Below, one piece after another: positions 21,050 to 36,000 of a stretch of 64,000 bases of DNA. The position numbers were made by a program, and so were the translations under genes. Position 1 is the stretch's first letter. Every line of letters begins with the position of its first letter. The stretch covers positions 129,124 to 193,123 of the forward strand of contig NW_004798097.1 in the NCBI RefSeq assembly GCF_000002075.1, in the 5' to 3' direction. The notes beneath the pieces were generated by a model. That model did not search any database. It saw only the letters and a program-made list of their open reading frames with translations, and was not told the DNA's origin. Source of the stretch: Aplysia californica. Taxonomy: Eukaryota > Mollusca > Gastropoda > Aplysiida > Aplysiidae.

Positions 21050-24000
21050 CAGGTTCAAGAGAGTTGTAACTATTTGGTCGTTGTTTTAAATCCAGTACTT
21101 TCTGAAGGATAGTTAATGTTTGAAATGGAAATTTTGTGATTTCGTGGTGCATAATTCTGGATTTTTATTTAATCAAATCTTTCAAGTTTTTATTTTATCT
21201 TTATAGTGGTTAATTCTAATGCTTGATTGTGTGACATTGCCTGTAATATGATTTTTGAGTTCGGTGCCCATTCCTGTCTTTGGCGCTTGCCTCTGTAACT
21301 CCATGGAGTTTTGCCCAAAATAAGTGAAGTATAGTAATGTTCTCTGCATTTATGTGCTTGGTATATAAGTGCATTCAATGTGATTCTATTGACTAATCAG
21401 CAGATGATTTTTACAAGCACTGCTTTTTCGTTACTCTTCTACAAGCACTGCTTTTCCGTTACTCTTCATATTTCTATTTGTTTAATATTTCCTCTTTTTT
21501 TTTCATCATTTCAGTCTTAACATGTTTATTGTTCTTGTTTGCGCCTGCTTTATTAGGGATGATCATTTTTTTCACAGCCTTTGTTTGGCGGCACAGCATC
21601 CACCCAGCCCTCGCTCACAGGCGGCACATCCTTCTTTGGGGCGTCAGCGGCTGGGACCAGTAACCCTGTGGGATTTGGAGCTAACACCGGAGTGAGTGAA
21701 TTTGCTTGGTTTTGTTTCTTTGTTTCAGTTTTCTTATATGACGCATATTGTTAAGTGCTGCTGGTTGGTTAGTCTCCTACTTCTTTTCTCTTTGGGGGGG
21801 GTTATTTATTTTCCATGTTTTACTTTTTCTTACTTCTTCTCAGCAGTTTGTGATGGCTGTTGTGAGCTTGTGTGTGCTTCTCGTTGATTGGGTGAATATG
21901 CCAGTGTTGCATCCTCCATCTTTACTTTCTCCCGCTCATTTCTGTTTGTTTGGCTTGGGTTGTTTTTTATAGGTCAAAGGGATTGATATTGATTGTATTA
22001 ATTTTTTTGTCCCTGAAATGAATTATGATCTCATTTTTAATTATGGTTTGTCAGTGGAAATGTAAATAATGCAGCAAATAGGGAATTAGCAATACTAGTC
22101 TTCATATTTATTAAATAAAATGATGGAGAACAAACCGAGAAGACTTAATAATTAAGTGACTGGGGAAAGCATAAACTGTCCTTTGGAAGCGTACTGTTAT
22201 AACACAGACAATGTTTGTTCAGTCAATGGTTGAATTAGTTAAACATCTGATTCAAACCATCCTGCGATCAGTATGGATTTGAATTCATGACAACCCTCTC
22301 TCTTTTAGAGTTCTATGCATTGGTTGTATTCCATTTTGCTTTTGTCTCTTTGTCTAATCTGTTTTATTAGATGGGTTGCATTTTGTGCATGTAACAAATC
22401 TTTTGTCTTTCAGGATTACCAATGTTCTCATTTTTATGTTCCTGGCATCCTCAATTTTTTATGGCATTCTTTTCAGAGCAACCTATTTGGAGCAAAGCCT
22501 GGTGGGTTTGGAACTGCCACGACCTCAAGTCTCGGATTTGGTTCAGGGGGTAACATGTTTGCCAAGCCTACAACCACAGCCTCTTCATTTGGCTTTGGAA
22601 CCAATACAAGCACTTCAGGTTTTGGAGGTATGATTTGAAATAAATGAGCGCTTTTGTAACGTTATGTCTTTCTTTCTCCTACATGAAAGGATTGGTGGCT
22701 CCCAAGAATATTTTGTGTAAGAGAGCCTTGTGGAAGTGATGTATGTTATTCTTCTGATTATTGAGCTATATTCAAGTCTTTCAAGATATTTGTTTTGAAT
22801 AGATAACTCCCCTGGAATTGACTTGGTTCTGTTTGGGGTAAGCATGATATTGATGGAACAAACTTCTATATAAATGATTTACTGTTCCCAGACTTGTTAA
22901 AAATCTCTTTTATTACAATTGTTTAAATTGCGGTTGTATGTTGTGGCTCAACTCCATCTGGTTTCCCCAGGCACTTCTGGAGGGTTGTTTGGTATGAAGT
23001 CAGGAGGATTTGGTGGTGCTTCTACCGGTCTTGGTAGTGGTACTTCCTTTGGCTTTGGTTCTGGGCTTGGCACTAACTCCACTGCGAGCACATTTGGGAC
23101 CAACGCTGCTAAGCCTGGATTAGGTGCCTTCAGCTTTGGAACTGGAACTACTGGAACTGCAGGTAACTAATTGAAAAGGTCTATGTAACTACTTTCCAAA
23201 ACAATTTTTGCTTTTCAGTAATCATTGCATTTCAAACTTCCTAGTTTTGGTCTACCACATCCCTGGGGGAACCAATGGTAATTTAGACACAAACAGGTGA
23301 GTTTCAGCCACTATGAATTCATTTGAGCTGTGGGTTAGAAGGAGTTTAAATTATTATAAAGTAGATCAATGACCTTAGAGATTAGTGTCAATGCATCTTT
23401 TTGGTGCATGTGGATACGTTCCAGACATTTTATGAGTGAAGCTCCCGATTCAGACTCGGTTGAACTGCCAGAAGTACCCCTTCACTGCGGATCATGACAC
23501 TGGTGATTACTGCTTGAAATGTTTGATGCCCGATACCTGTCGCTGTAACCCACATAATGTTGCAAGCAGTATTGGCTTTCTTGCCAAGTACCATGATGCC
23601 ATGCCCTATCTAATTGTCAAGTGTAGTAGTGTCTTGGTAAGTTCAGATGCTTGTTGCAGTAGGGTTTATGGAACTTCAGGCTATTTTGAAGTGACCCTTT
23701 TAAAGACACTCTAAGGCCTCTCAGTGGCCCACTTTTTTACTTTAAACATTCATCAAGCTGAGTGTAAAAGTAATCAAATTAGTCTTCTCCGTTATGGAAA
23801 TGTGACTGGTGGTCAAAAGGTTGAGATTTGTTTCTTTCCTCAGGCTTTGGTAGCACTCTTGGAGGAGCTGCAGGTGCTGGGACCTTCAACCTAGGGGGAG
23901 GCGCCACCACGCTGGGAACGTAAGTTTCGCGTGCAGCTCTTTTTTTCTTGTGTATTACAAAGGAACCTCATAATTAATAAGAGTAAGCACGTTGCTGCAT

Positions 24001-27000
24001 ATTCTGAGTGTTGTGTCATGCTTGTTTATAGGGATCTACACTACCAGCCAGGTAGCGCAGTCTTGAGTTGTGAGTGCCATAAAACCTCTACTAAAACTTT
24101 GAAAAACAGACTCTTGCTTAACCCCTTCACTTCCGGCTATGAACTACATAGCTGTGCCGCGGAAAATTGCTCCAATTACTACAAGCGTCAAATAGAGTCC
24201 CTAACTCAGAAACTTAATTGAAATCATTATCATCACTGTTACAGTCATTCATAATTTCGTCTAGACCTTTTGTAGCTAAAAAGGAAGGTTGATAGACTGG
24301 TCTGTTGGATGCCATTGCGAAAAGCAAAAAAAAGACAAAAAGTAAACACAACTTAGAACATCAACACTTCACTTCTTCAAAACAATGAAAATTATGCTCA
24401 GATTCACGGGAGACTGCAGTAATATCAATGAGGATTCGTCGTGACACAGTTTTGACCCTTTAAACAGTGGAATATTACACTAAAAATTACTTCATCATAG
24501 GCCCGCCGAATCAGCGGGCACATGGCACAGAGAAGCTCTTCTTGGCCCGCTGAATCCGTGGTCTTTAGTCTTTCTGTTTTATGACCAAACTGAATTTTTT
24601 TTAATGTGCGTGCCGTTTACTTCAATATATTTACTTTTATTCTACTTTATCCAGGTCAACAGCATCTTCTCAAGCCAACAGTACGCAACATCTTCTGGCT
24701 TTGGCATCATCTCCATATGGGGACAACCCTTTGTTTTGGAATGTCAAACAGGTACGGTTATCTTCTCCTTCCATATTTACATGTATGTAGGTAGTTTTCT
24801 CAAGAGACTTGTTTATTTGTCTGTCGGGTTTACAGTTTCTCATATACGTGACTGGGAACACAGGGGAGGAAAGAAGACATAGATCAAAGTTCTTCTGGAA
24901 TCATCAACCAAAGACAATCGTCTGACTGAAATTTCTACTACCGCCTCTAGAGTACCAGTACTGTCCAGTACGATTATTTCTATTTCAGGAAAGAAAAAAA
25001 AACATTGTGCAAACAAAGGATGGTTGGCGGGTGCTCTGGCCTGGTTTGCTTCTTCTTTCCTATCAAACATCGATCCCCTCCTTCTTTTTTGTTTTTGTTA
25101 CTCTCTTGTAACCCCTCTAATCTTCGACACTTATATGACCGTATTGTGTTGCAAGTGCCGTAAAACACTTACTAAAAAAAAGAACAAAGGGAAAACCTAA
25201 CATCTCAGCAATAAGTAATAAGATACTGAGCAGGACGGCCCAGTACATGACAGATACCAGACTTCAAGTGTGATGCGATCGAGAAGAAGCAATAAGATCA
25301 CAACACGCCATACTGGAGAAAAATGACACATTTGGTTCAATCAATGTGATATTCCACTCTGTGTGAAGCGCTCTGTTTTCGCATCTTTCAAATAGTTGGT
25401 GATTACTGGTTGGAGTAACCCATTAATAACCCCATCCATTCAATAAGTAAAGGAAGTAGATCTTGTAAATGAAACTTTATGTGTTTTTTCTATGTTTCTG
25501 CTTTATTGTACAAAATGTATGGCACAATAAAACATTGTTCTCTGGTATCAATTTTTTGCCTTGTTTTTCTTGTCATTCACATCAAACATTTAGTTCAATT
25601 CATAATGGTTTTATTGATTGAAGGGCCATGCAGTTATGCACAACGTGTCCAAGAATTAAGAGAACTGGTTAATGAATAAATGATCTTCAGTGGATCAGTG
25701 ATATAAGAAGTTGCATACACGTTTGGAACAAAGTGTACTTTTTCTACTCTACAGCAAAATAAGGAAAAACGGGAAGATGTCCTGAAGCCAACGAACCCAA
25801 ATGCTCAGAAGGCGGTATTGTCATCTGCCAATCAGTACAAAGTCAGTCCCCGTCCTTCCACAAGAATCAAACCGAAGTCCTTGCACAACCTTATTAATGG
25901 AGGAAAGGTAAAGATGTATTCTTTGTCTTCATGTTTGAAATGTGTTACTCCGTCAATACCTGCCCTGTGCTTTGAGTTTTGATCCTGTTCCTTTGTTGAA
26001 AGGTTTCTTTCTTCGAAGACAAGTGATATGATGCGAGTGGAGTATAAAAGTGAATGGGTTCTGGGGAACTGAAAGTCATGAGCAGCATGCCTAGGCATTC
26101 TGTAAAATCTCTTCTAGTGTAGGGTACAGGTAGTGCTGCCTGTTAATCCATCACCCCCACCCAACTTTCTGTTTTGAGGCAGTGCGTTGTGAAGAGGAGA
26201 CCACTGTGTTAAAAGTTTATTGATGGACATTAAGACAAGACAAAAAGGAAGATGCATTTCTTGTACAAACTCTGCCTTAGTTATTGCCTCTGCATTGTTC
26301 AAATTTAAAATACTCTTTAGATCTGATTTCATAAAGCAACACATATCTTTTCCGTTTCCTTTTTTGCTTTATGTTCTCATTTTTCTTTTCTCTTGTGTGA
26401 AGGCTACTGATTACTGCTGTATATTTTTCACATCTTTAATTGCTCCTGTCAGTTTCAATTATGTATTGGAATTGTTTTCTCTACAGCATGAAGAGGAAAA
26501 GGTTGAAACGGTGCGGATATTTAACTTTTGACAAGTGTTTTTGTCCTCTGTTGTGACTACATTTAACAATTTCTCACATAGATCTAGATTTGTTCAATGG
26601 GAAAACTCGTGCTGTTAATGGAATTTACAGTGTGTTACTATACTTTAGCAATCTGTGTCCATGTCATAAAATTGCTGAGCAACTAAGTGATTGAGAGGTC
26701 AGAATATGCCCTTTGTTATAGACAAACTGTGTAAGTTTTAATCTGTGACTACTATTTTCTAACTTTCATCAAACCAGTGGATTCAGCTACGGTCTAATGA
26801 CCCCCAATTTTCAACTAAAGGAAAGTTTCCTTTTTTAACTGAAAATACACAGAATTCTACCTGGGTTTCAGTCTTGGTGGAGATCTGCCCTCTACAAATA
26901 GCTAAGTTGATTGGTCACCCCTTTAGTTTACTTGAAAAATGGACCAAAACACCCTGAAAAACAATGGCAACATTTATATATTAATAGACAAAAATAACAG

Positions 27001-30000
27001 AGAATCCTTTTTCTTTTTTTCTTTTTTTTAATTTTATTTTTTTTTAAAAGGAAATGATGTGTCTTGTTTGCCATATTTAGTGATGTTGTCCTTGTTCACT
27101 GAAGTACATGTACAGTAGTCTCTGCCAAAGATCCTGATGCTTGGCAGCAAGGGAAATGTGGGATCTTAGGCGGAGACAGTTGTATCGAGTGTCCACAAAG
27201 TCTATTGTTTTTTAACATGGTATACCATTTTGTGGTTTGGGGGCGTCAAATAGTCCCACCACTCATGAATGAAATGTGTAACATTGTATTGGTAGAATAA
27301 TGCACATGAACATTTATGCTCTCTCTACTTATTGTTTTTGTCTTCTTCTTTTCTTTGTTTTAACCAATGGCAGAGTGTTGTTTCTTTGAAATCATGACTT
27401 ATTGTGATAAATGAGGCTTAGCATTAGTTCAAAAAGTAAATGCACATACTGTGCCCCGTACTGAAGGTAAATCTTAAGTTTTTTTATTGCTTCACATCTA
27501 TTATCTATTTGTGGTGGCCGAATTTTGCTATTCAAAAGGCTTTTTAATGGCTGCATCGATCGACATGCGGTTTTTGCCAAAAGATTCATTAAAATATTCT
27601 CCAGATCATGACGCCCTTGGTTTTTTCAGTTTTGGGACAGTTTTGCTTAAAAACACTAAATTTCTTTATTTCGTCGATCGCTTTTGTAGGCCAACACTTC
27701 TGTCTCTGTAATTTTAGAAAACCCGGAAGTGATATTTCGCAAGACGCATTTTGTTTTGAGAGTATAGATCTAGACCTAATTTTTTGCATCTCTCAAGATT
27801 TATAGCCCAATTCCAGTAGAGTGTAAATATAGTAAGCCAATTACTTCTAGTTGAAATTAAAGCACCGATCATTCCTTTCATCATAAGGGGGCCCAGCTAG
27901 TCATATTTAGATATGGTGATATGTGATGTCTGTGCAGCTTATTGGATTCTGGGGGTCATTTTGTTGTTCGTTAAATAAATCAGAATCCTTTAGTTACACC
28001 TTGAAGTTACAGAGTTCTTTCGGTAAAATGTTTTTTTATTTTGATGTTTGGGCTGTGCTGTGCATACTGTTGATGTTTTAACTTTTAAGGCCTATATGCG
28101 ATTGGTTGTCATTTAGAGAGCAAAATGTCAGTATGTTGATTTATTTAATAGAGCAATCTGCAGTGTCATCCCTTATGTTTCTTGATCAACTAAGCAGGTG
28201 GTTGGTAAGGGGGTCTTCTCCTTCTGCTTTTTTCAGTGTTATGCATTTCACTAATTGTCCTGATTTGTTCCTATTTATTGAAATTGGGCTGGTATCGTGC
28301 TGATTCTCTGTAAACTCCAATAGTAATACAGCTGTACTTTCTTGGTCATGAAAATTTAGTTCAGAGGCCTTGAGTCAGCTCTTGATTTAGGTATACTGGC
28401 CGAAGATTTTGCATGCCTTGCCTTTAAATGCTCTAAAACAAAGCCTTTTTTTTTTTTTTATGAAGAAAAATACAAAATTTGGTACCAAAAAATGATTATT
28501 CATTTTCGTCAATCCACAGACGCAGCTTTTTGAAGGACTTGAGGAAGAAGATTTCAGTTTTGGTGATGACACGTTTGTGCCTCGCAAGAGTGTCAAGAAG
28601 CTCGTTTTGCGTAAAGGCGCTGGCAACAAGTCCACATCGGCCTCCAGCTCATTCTACAGTGACACAGCAGGGGACAACACTCTCCAGTTCAACGGCAACA
28701 GCAATCGCAGCAATCAGATGCCCTCGCTTATCACAAAGTGAGTTGATTTCACGAATATATAATTGTTTTGTTGTTATATGCTGTCTGCACTTGTTCAACT
28801 CTGACATGTTCATTCAATAGACTTTTCAAAGATTTGTAATGTTGCCTGAAGTGACCTTCAAAAAATTCATTGGAGTTGTTTCCTCTTCCCAGCATGCTCT
28901 GTCTAGAAAAATTGATCATTGAGTTGAAAGAATTTAAAAAACTTCAGAGTTATTTGCTTATTTTTCTAACCAGTTACATTTTTGAAGAAAACTTGATATG
29001 TAGGTGAGGGGGCTCTGCGTATTGTAAGTTACTTTACTTTCTTTGTCAGATTTATTTAGTTTTGAGAGTTTCATTGAAACATAATATCTTGAACAGAATA
29101 TTAAGCTGCTTTTGCTAATAACTAATAATGATTGGATGGTTGTGTGGTTTATATCCTGCAGTAGTTAACCTTATTGCTTGACAAGCCTGGCAAGACTTTA
29201 AGATTTAAACCCAAATCTATTTGTCTGTAGTAATTAACTACATTTCTACACATATTTGTTGTTTAAATGACCTTGTTGTAGAGGAGTTGGGTGGTTTTAA
29301 TGCTTGTTATTGTAGACTCTTCTTAACCTATTGTCAAACTCCTGGTATTTCATCGTTTCTTTTGCAGGCCTCTAAGCCCCTCTGAGAGAGTAGACACAAC
29401 AATTGAGAATGAAGCAGAGGCCATTGTGCATGATCAAGACAGGACTCCGGTTCATAGATCCCCTCCTAAGTATGTTTCTGTTGGTGTTTAGCAGCACTTG
29501 AAATCTTTTAGGCTGTTTTCAAGTCTTTCTTTTGATTTCTATGATTTTATTTTTGTCGGGTCAGATGGATAGGTTGTGACCTTTCTAGTATAGTCTGCTC
29601 TTCACACATCTTGTTTTCACCCTGTTAGTTGTCTTAGCCTGTTGTTTTAACCCGTTTTCTCTGAGAGGCCAGTGACACCAGACAACGAGCTGGTCCTATT
29701 TTGCAGGATGGCCGGTGTCATCCGTTGATGAAATTGCCATAGTTATTGTCTCTCTGTCGCCGTGCCTCCCCCCCCCCCCCCCCCCCCAAAAGAAACCCTG
29801 ATGGAAAAAACAACTCTAAAAATGTGTAAATATTCAACGTATGATTAAAATTCTATAATTTGACGTTGGTTTTCTTTGATTGGGGGGGGGGGGGGGGGGT
29901 TAATTGTTTAATTGGTTTCCTGATTGCTTGACTGTCTCTAAAGAGCAGTATTATCAACTGTATCATTTTAGTATGTTGCTGTGTGTTGGCGATTTTGAAG

Positions 30001-33000
30001 CTCAGCTGATTGCGCAAAAAAGGCTATAACTTTGTAAATAATTGATGTTTTACAATACAATGTAACATGCGCATTAATCACAGCTTGAAAAAAATAGTTC
30101 CTTGGTAGTTATTTTTAATATGGTAGTGGTTGAGGTGGGGATGGGGATGTTCCGGGTCTTCCTATTTGTTTCAAATTCTGTATACTGGCTCGGGCCATCT
30201 TCACTATCGTTCCTCATTATGCTTCTCTCTTTATTCTTCCCTCTCACTCAGAATATCATCTCTTGAAGACAGCATCGTTGCTCTGAACCAGAAGGGACCA
30301 GCCGTAGCAATCAACACAAGTCGCACTCCAGAGGCCAACAACCGGCTTGGTGCAGCGGACACGACCTCTTTCCTGGATACCTCAGATCTTGACGGGAGCT
30401 GTTGGGTAGGTTGGATATAATGTAGCTCTTTTTTTATTGTCTTTTTTGACTGCTCTGGGTAAGACTCCGCCCTATGTCAGTTTTCATGATGGTGTATAGG
30501 GGAGTCTATCTCGGAGAAGTCAATTTGCTTTTGCGAAGAAAATCCCTCTCTTTTTTTTTTCAGCTGTATTTGCATTCATTGCCAATCCTTCTGTAAACCT
30601 GGCTTCTTTTGTTGTAAAAGGAAATGCAGGTCTAGTCTAGTGTTTTTCTTTTGTTAGACTGTCAGTTGGTTTTTTGTTTGTTTTTCTAGTATTTGTACAG
30701 TGAAAATGTTAACAAGAGAAATATAAAAATGTTTTAAAGTGTTATAGGCCATCTCATAATTTTATACGCTAGTGTTCTCTCAATGTTTTCCTGAATTCAG
30801 TTGGAAAAGAATTTTTCGAGGGAGTAATTAGTACTCATGCAAGTACTGTGTAAGAGCAAAGAGTCCACATAACAAGAGGGGCCACTTCTCTCTTTGAGCC
30901 AATTTTAAAAAGTGTCCTCAAAATTCGGTGGCGCCCTCTTCACAAATGCGCACCCTTTGCAAACAGTTACCCTACTTGAGTTTAAAAAATCAAAGTGAAA
31001 CTAGTAAGTTTTCAAATAAATTTCGAAAGAACGCTTTTTTAAAATGGTTACGCTGACAAGAAACCTCTTCCGGAGGAAAGGGTGATTGTTTTCTTCGTTT
31101 AATTTGACTTTAGAATGAAAGGCGAGAGGTCATTAAAATTTTTAAAAACCTAAAACTCCGCACTTAACGAACCCGAACTGCTGATGAACTGCAGTCGATC
31201 TGCAGACGCAAGGAGGTGCTATCCCTATTCTTCTTCTGGGAAAACGAAAGAGAGCTTCAAAACAGACTGCAGCGCCATCTGAAGCATAGAGCGAACTTCC
31301 TGCGGGCACTTTTTTGGCTGAGTGGCCCATCTTGTTATGTACTATCTTTGGTAAGAGTTTTTACTCTAGGCTTTTGATCACTCAGGTTGTGGACAGCAGC
31401 TCCCCTCACCCAACTGGCGTGGTTCTGACGCGGCCCGGCTACTACACGATCCCGAGCCTGGATGAGATGATTGACCTCATGGACGAGAACGGCAATGTGT
31501 TTGTGGAGGACTTCACCGTAGGCCGTGTCGGTTTCGGCAACGTATTCTTCCCTGGTACCACAAACGTCGCTGGCATGAACCTGGATGATACTGGTGAGGA
31601 CAAACAGCAATTGCTGGGTTGTTTTGTTTTGGGTTTTTTTGTTGGTCCCCCCTCCCCCTCATTGTGTATTTGTGGGGTTGTTGTTTTTTCATGGAGAGAG
31701 TGATGCCTTCTTAGTTGGTGGGTGAGTATGGGTTCAACTCACTTCAGATGGTTCACACAACAGTTGCGTGACCCCCGCCGTGACGGTTCCCACAAGCCCT
31801 GCGTGACCAACTTTGGAATTTTTTTTCCGCTCTACAAATCACTCGCAGATCACGTGACCCGCTTCGTACCCTTGTTTAGCCAGGCAACACCTCTAATCTT
31901 CTGGCGCTCATATGACCTTATGCAGTTGCGAGCGCTGTAAAACCTCTACTAAAACTAAAACTTGTTTGTTTTGCAAATGCCGTAAAACTCTTATTATTGC
32001 TAAAATTAAAAATGAATCGATTTAGCTGCTCTCACATTTTTTGGTACGTTGTTACCACTAGTCTGCTCCTTGGTGATGTGTACATCACACTCTCTTAAAA
32101 CCACAACCCTTGTTCTTTGCTAATGCTCACATACTTTTACATCTTTTTGTGCTTTTTGTTTTTTTCCCCAGTGCATTTCCGACGCAAAGAAGTTGTTGTC
32201 TACCCAGATGATGACAAGAAGCCTCCTCTGGGTGAAGGTCTCAACAAGAAAGCAGAGGTCACACTGGACTGTGTGTGGCCCACCGACAAGTCGACACGCA
32301 CTCCCATCAAGGTATGAATGAGTACGGCCACTGCTTTTTGTCAGTTTAGATACCTCTTTATCACTTTGCTGCCTCATCTCTCCTATTGGCGATGTTTACC
32401 ACCCAGTTTCTTTGGATTTTCCCCAAAATATGATGGTAAAAAGTTGAACAATTGCAGCGGAGAGATATGCATGGGTAAAACGAAGAAAGAAATGCCCAAG
32501 TAAAGCAAATTGGGAGACTCCTCAGACAAAACCTTTCGTTTCATGGTATGTCTATGCGGATATAGTCTGCTGGAAAGTTGAAAAAATATTATTAATCTTT
32601 ATTGGTTCCCTGCTGTGCCCTCTGATTATTGCTGTTGCGGTCGCAATTTTAAAATATTTTTTTAGGTTTTAGGGATGACGGAGAAGATAAATGTCAAAAT
32701 TTTCCATTGTAAAGATTGGAGGTATATTTTTACATGAAACCTAATTTTTTTTGTCTTGATGTTTGTCTTGCAGAGTCCAGAAAGACTAAAAGTACTGAGC
32801 TATGCGGATAAAATTGAAGAAACAACTGCCAAAATTGGTGCAAAGTTCATCGACTACAGACCAGAAACAGGATCTTGGGTTTTCCAGGTAAGTTTAACTT
32901 ATTTTTTCTTCATTAGTCCTGTAAATGGGATTACGATTACCAACACACCATCCAGCACAACGAGCCTACATCCAAAAATTCGATGGCAACAAGGCTAGAG

Positions 33001-36000
33001 GGCGACCGAGAAAGACCTGGATAGATGGGGTCAGGGAAACATTAACCACCCACGGCATCCCCCTGGCCCAAGCTCTCCGGCTGGCGACAGAGAGACGTCT
33101 CTTTCTTTCCGCGAAACCCAAAAGGGTATAAGCAGCGGGTAAAAGTAAATTAAAGATGGGTGAATGCTAACTCACAAATGTGTCCCTGCCGGTCAATATC
33201 AGTCATATGAAGGAAATTTCAAAACTGAGTTAACATTATTTTAAAAAACTATCACCTTTTCCCTCCACACGGCGTCACTTTTCGCCCGATTCTGTTACTT
33301 TTAGTTCGCGTGACTCAGCAGCCCGCCAGAGCTCCCCGGCTCGGGGTCACCGGGTTAATGAGCCCTGAGGCGACTTTGCCGGTGTCGGTCGGGAAGTTCG
33401 CATTTTAGACTATGTTTAAAACGATATAACTTCTTCCCCATCCCACACAGCAAACCATTACGCGGATGTACTAAAAGCTCAAAGTCTTGAGGTTTATTCT
33501 GCGTTAGAATGGTTAGTTTCTTTGCCTTAGTTTTTGTTCTAGACAGGTGTTTGTAGAGTACCCAATTTGTCCTATTTTAGTTACAAAGTTATGAATAAAT
33601 GATTGTTATTTTAAAAAATGCACGACAGATCTCTCCAAATTTTGTGTTAAACTGACTACGAATATCATTTCTTTTACCATGAGAAATCTTAAATCTGCGC
33701 TAGTAGTAATAGTCAAGTTATAAGAGAAGAAAGATGCACATCTGCATACTTTAACTAAAGACGATCAGCATTTGCTCTTATTTTACTATTAAACAAGAGA
33801 AAGTTACTCTGTGTTTGTTCATGAATCATGCTGTGTCTGTGGCAGCCTGCATACAACTAAAAAGATATAATATAAGCGATTTAAAAAACCACAAAACCGT
33901 GTAAATACATGGGTAGAGATAAAACTTCTAGTATGGAATAAAAATAATGACAGCTAAAACATTCATTCTTAGTTTTTGTGTAGGAAATATGCGCGGACAC
34001 AATTATGAATGTAAAGAAATCAGTCACGTTGTCAGTTATTGCAAATGGTCATAGAAACGTAAAAAAAATCTGCAAAAGTCTGGTGGTGATTCAGTGTCCC
34101 TGGAAAGCTAGAAATTATTCTTATAACCCAATTACGAGAAGTCATCCTTATTATTCAGTCAACTTACAAAACCTAGACTTAGCGTTTTAAGAAAAGTAAG
34201 CAATTTCTGGAGTGTAACAGATACTGTTCGTGTATTAGATCTACGTTGAAGATATATTCTAGCACTAAAATCAATTTGTACTTTTCATTAAGAAACTTCA
34301 TGATAACTTTTATAAACTTTAGGTGAAAATATGCAAATATTCATGATTATATTAGACACATAAAGTTGTATTTGGAGGAATTACTTCGTAGCGAATTGTG
34401 TGCCCGATGGATAAAATTGCAAAATTACAGCCTTCTATAATAAGCGCAGATACCATCTTTTCTAAGTATCTGCACTAATGTTATGTCGTTCATATTCCAA
34501 AAGTTCGACAGATTTTGACGATGCGTTTTTTTTATATTGATTTTTTTTCATTCATGCTAGTCCCAAAAAAATTACAATTTAGCATTGCCGACTCCAGCGC
34601 GTCTAAAGAATTAACCAGACAAGTTACAATGTCCATTCTTTTTTGAGTCTCAAGAGCAGAAATGCGTGCTTTGGGTGCACTAAATGAGAATTACCATAAA
34701 TACAAGGATACACCTTAAATTGTACGTTGAAAAGTACCAAAAATTAAGTCGGCCCAGACAGAGCGGCGACAGGGAGCTGACCCCCGTGACCCCGACGTGA
34801 TAAGGCGCCCGGCGGGGAACCCCCCGCGGCAACTAAAATTCCACTGCCGGTGCGCCGTGTCCAATTTAAAACAAGAATGAAGTAAATATGACCATATTTG
34901 ACGAAAATACAGAACTCTTAAGGGTGCGCGGTGAGGAAACTCGAAAAGGAGAAAATGGCCTCCGAATTTGAGCAACATGTTTCCATAGCAATGGAGAGAT
35001 AGAGACTTGAAATTTAGCAGTTATCTTGGCGATGCCACTACAAGGTAACATACAAAAGTAAAAAACTATTCATTCACAGAGAAAGAACTTATGGACCAAA
35101 CAAAATTCTAACGAGAATGGACTTCACATCAAACGCAACAAAATGTTAGCATAATACTAGGTACCAGACACTAAATTTTCAAAGTAGCTGTATATCAAAT
35201 TCATCTGTTTCACACGAAGAGCCTAGTGTCTCCTGAGAATTTTGGTACCATACTTTTACCTTTCAGTCAATGTTTAAGAGAATGGCAGCTGTTTCAATTT
35301 AGCATAATAATATAATATTACTGAAGTCGTTTACTGGCTGCAACCGCATGTTTGACAGATAGTAAAAGAGTAATGGTTCTAAAAATAATCTTACAGCTGC
35401 ACACTAGCAAGGTCCAAATTCCTTTATATCGTCCCCCAAGCTCACAACAAACCACACACACCTCCAAAATAAATCAAAATAAAATATTTATAGTCGATTA
35501 TAGTTGTTTATTTTTATCTTAAATGAAGCAGAAGACATCAAAGTTTCAATATATCAAAAAAAACCAAAAATTTCATGGAAAGTCACTTTTTTGCTTTCGA
35601 GCCTCGTAGCGGATAATAGTACAGTGCGTCTTACAACTGATATTGAGCGGGGCAGACAGATATGTGGTCTTAATTTTGTGACACCCTGACTCATAGTGCG
35701 GGTCCACATTTAGTGCTTTCAGTTTAGTGGGAAATGCCAAACCTTTACTTTTCTGTTTCATTCCTCTGCTATTTTACTAGTACTCTTAGTGGGAGTATTA
35801 GAACTGTAATTGCAATTGATTTGTGTGTGACACGTCTCACAGGGTCGACTTTTTATGATGGAAGTTGAACAAATGAGGGACTATTGTTGGCGAAGAATGT
35901 GAATGGGAAATGGTTATGCTTAACTCTAGTCCTGCGGGGTTAACCGGAAGAGGCTCTTATCAATCGATAACCCATTTACGTCGCCCGCGAGCTTGTGCCG

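Noticed and set aside
23436-23714. Cys-containing open frame in intron 10
   Set aside because: It looked zinc-finger-like, but spacing matches no known family and no splice sites fit the NUP98 phase.
33268-34859. Long terminal repeat of a retroelement
   Set aside because: The two 1.6-kb copies in direct orientation looked like a flanking pair, but each has inverted tips and its own 4-bp duplication, and host exons lie between. They are independent DNA-transposon insertions.
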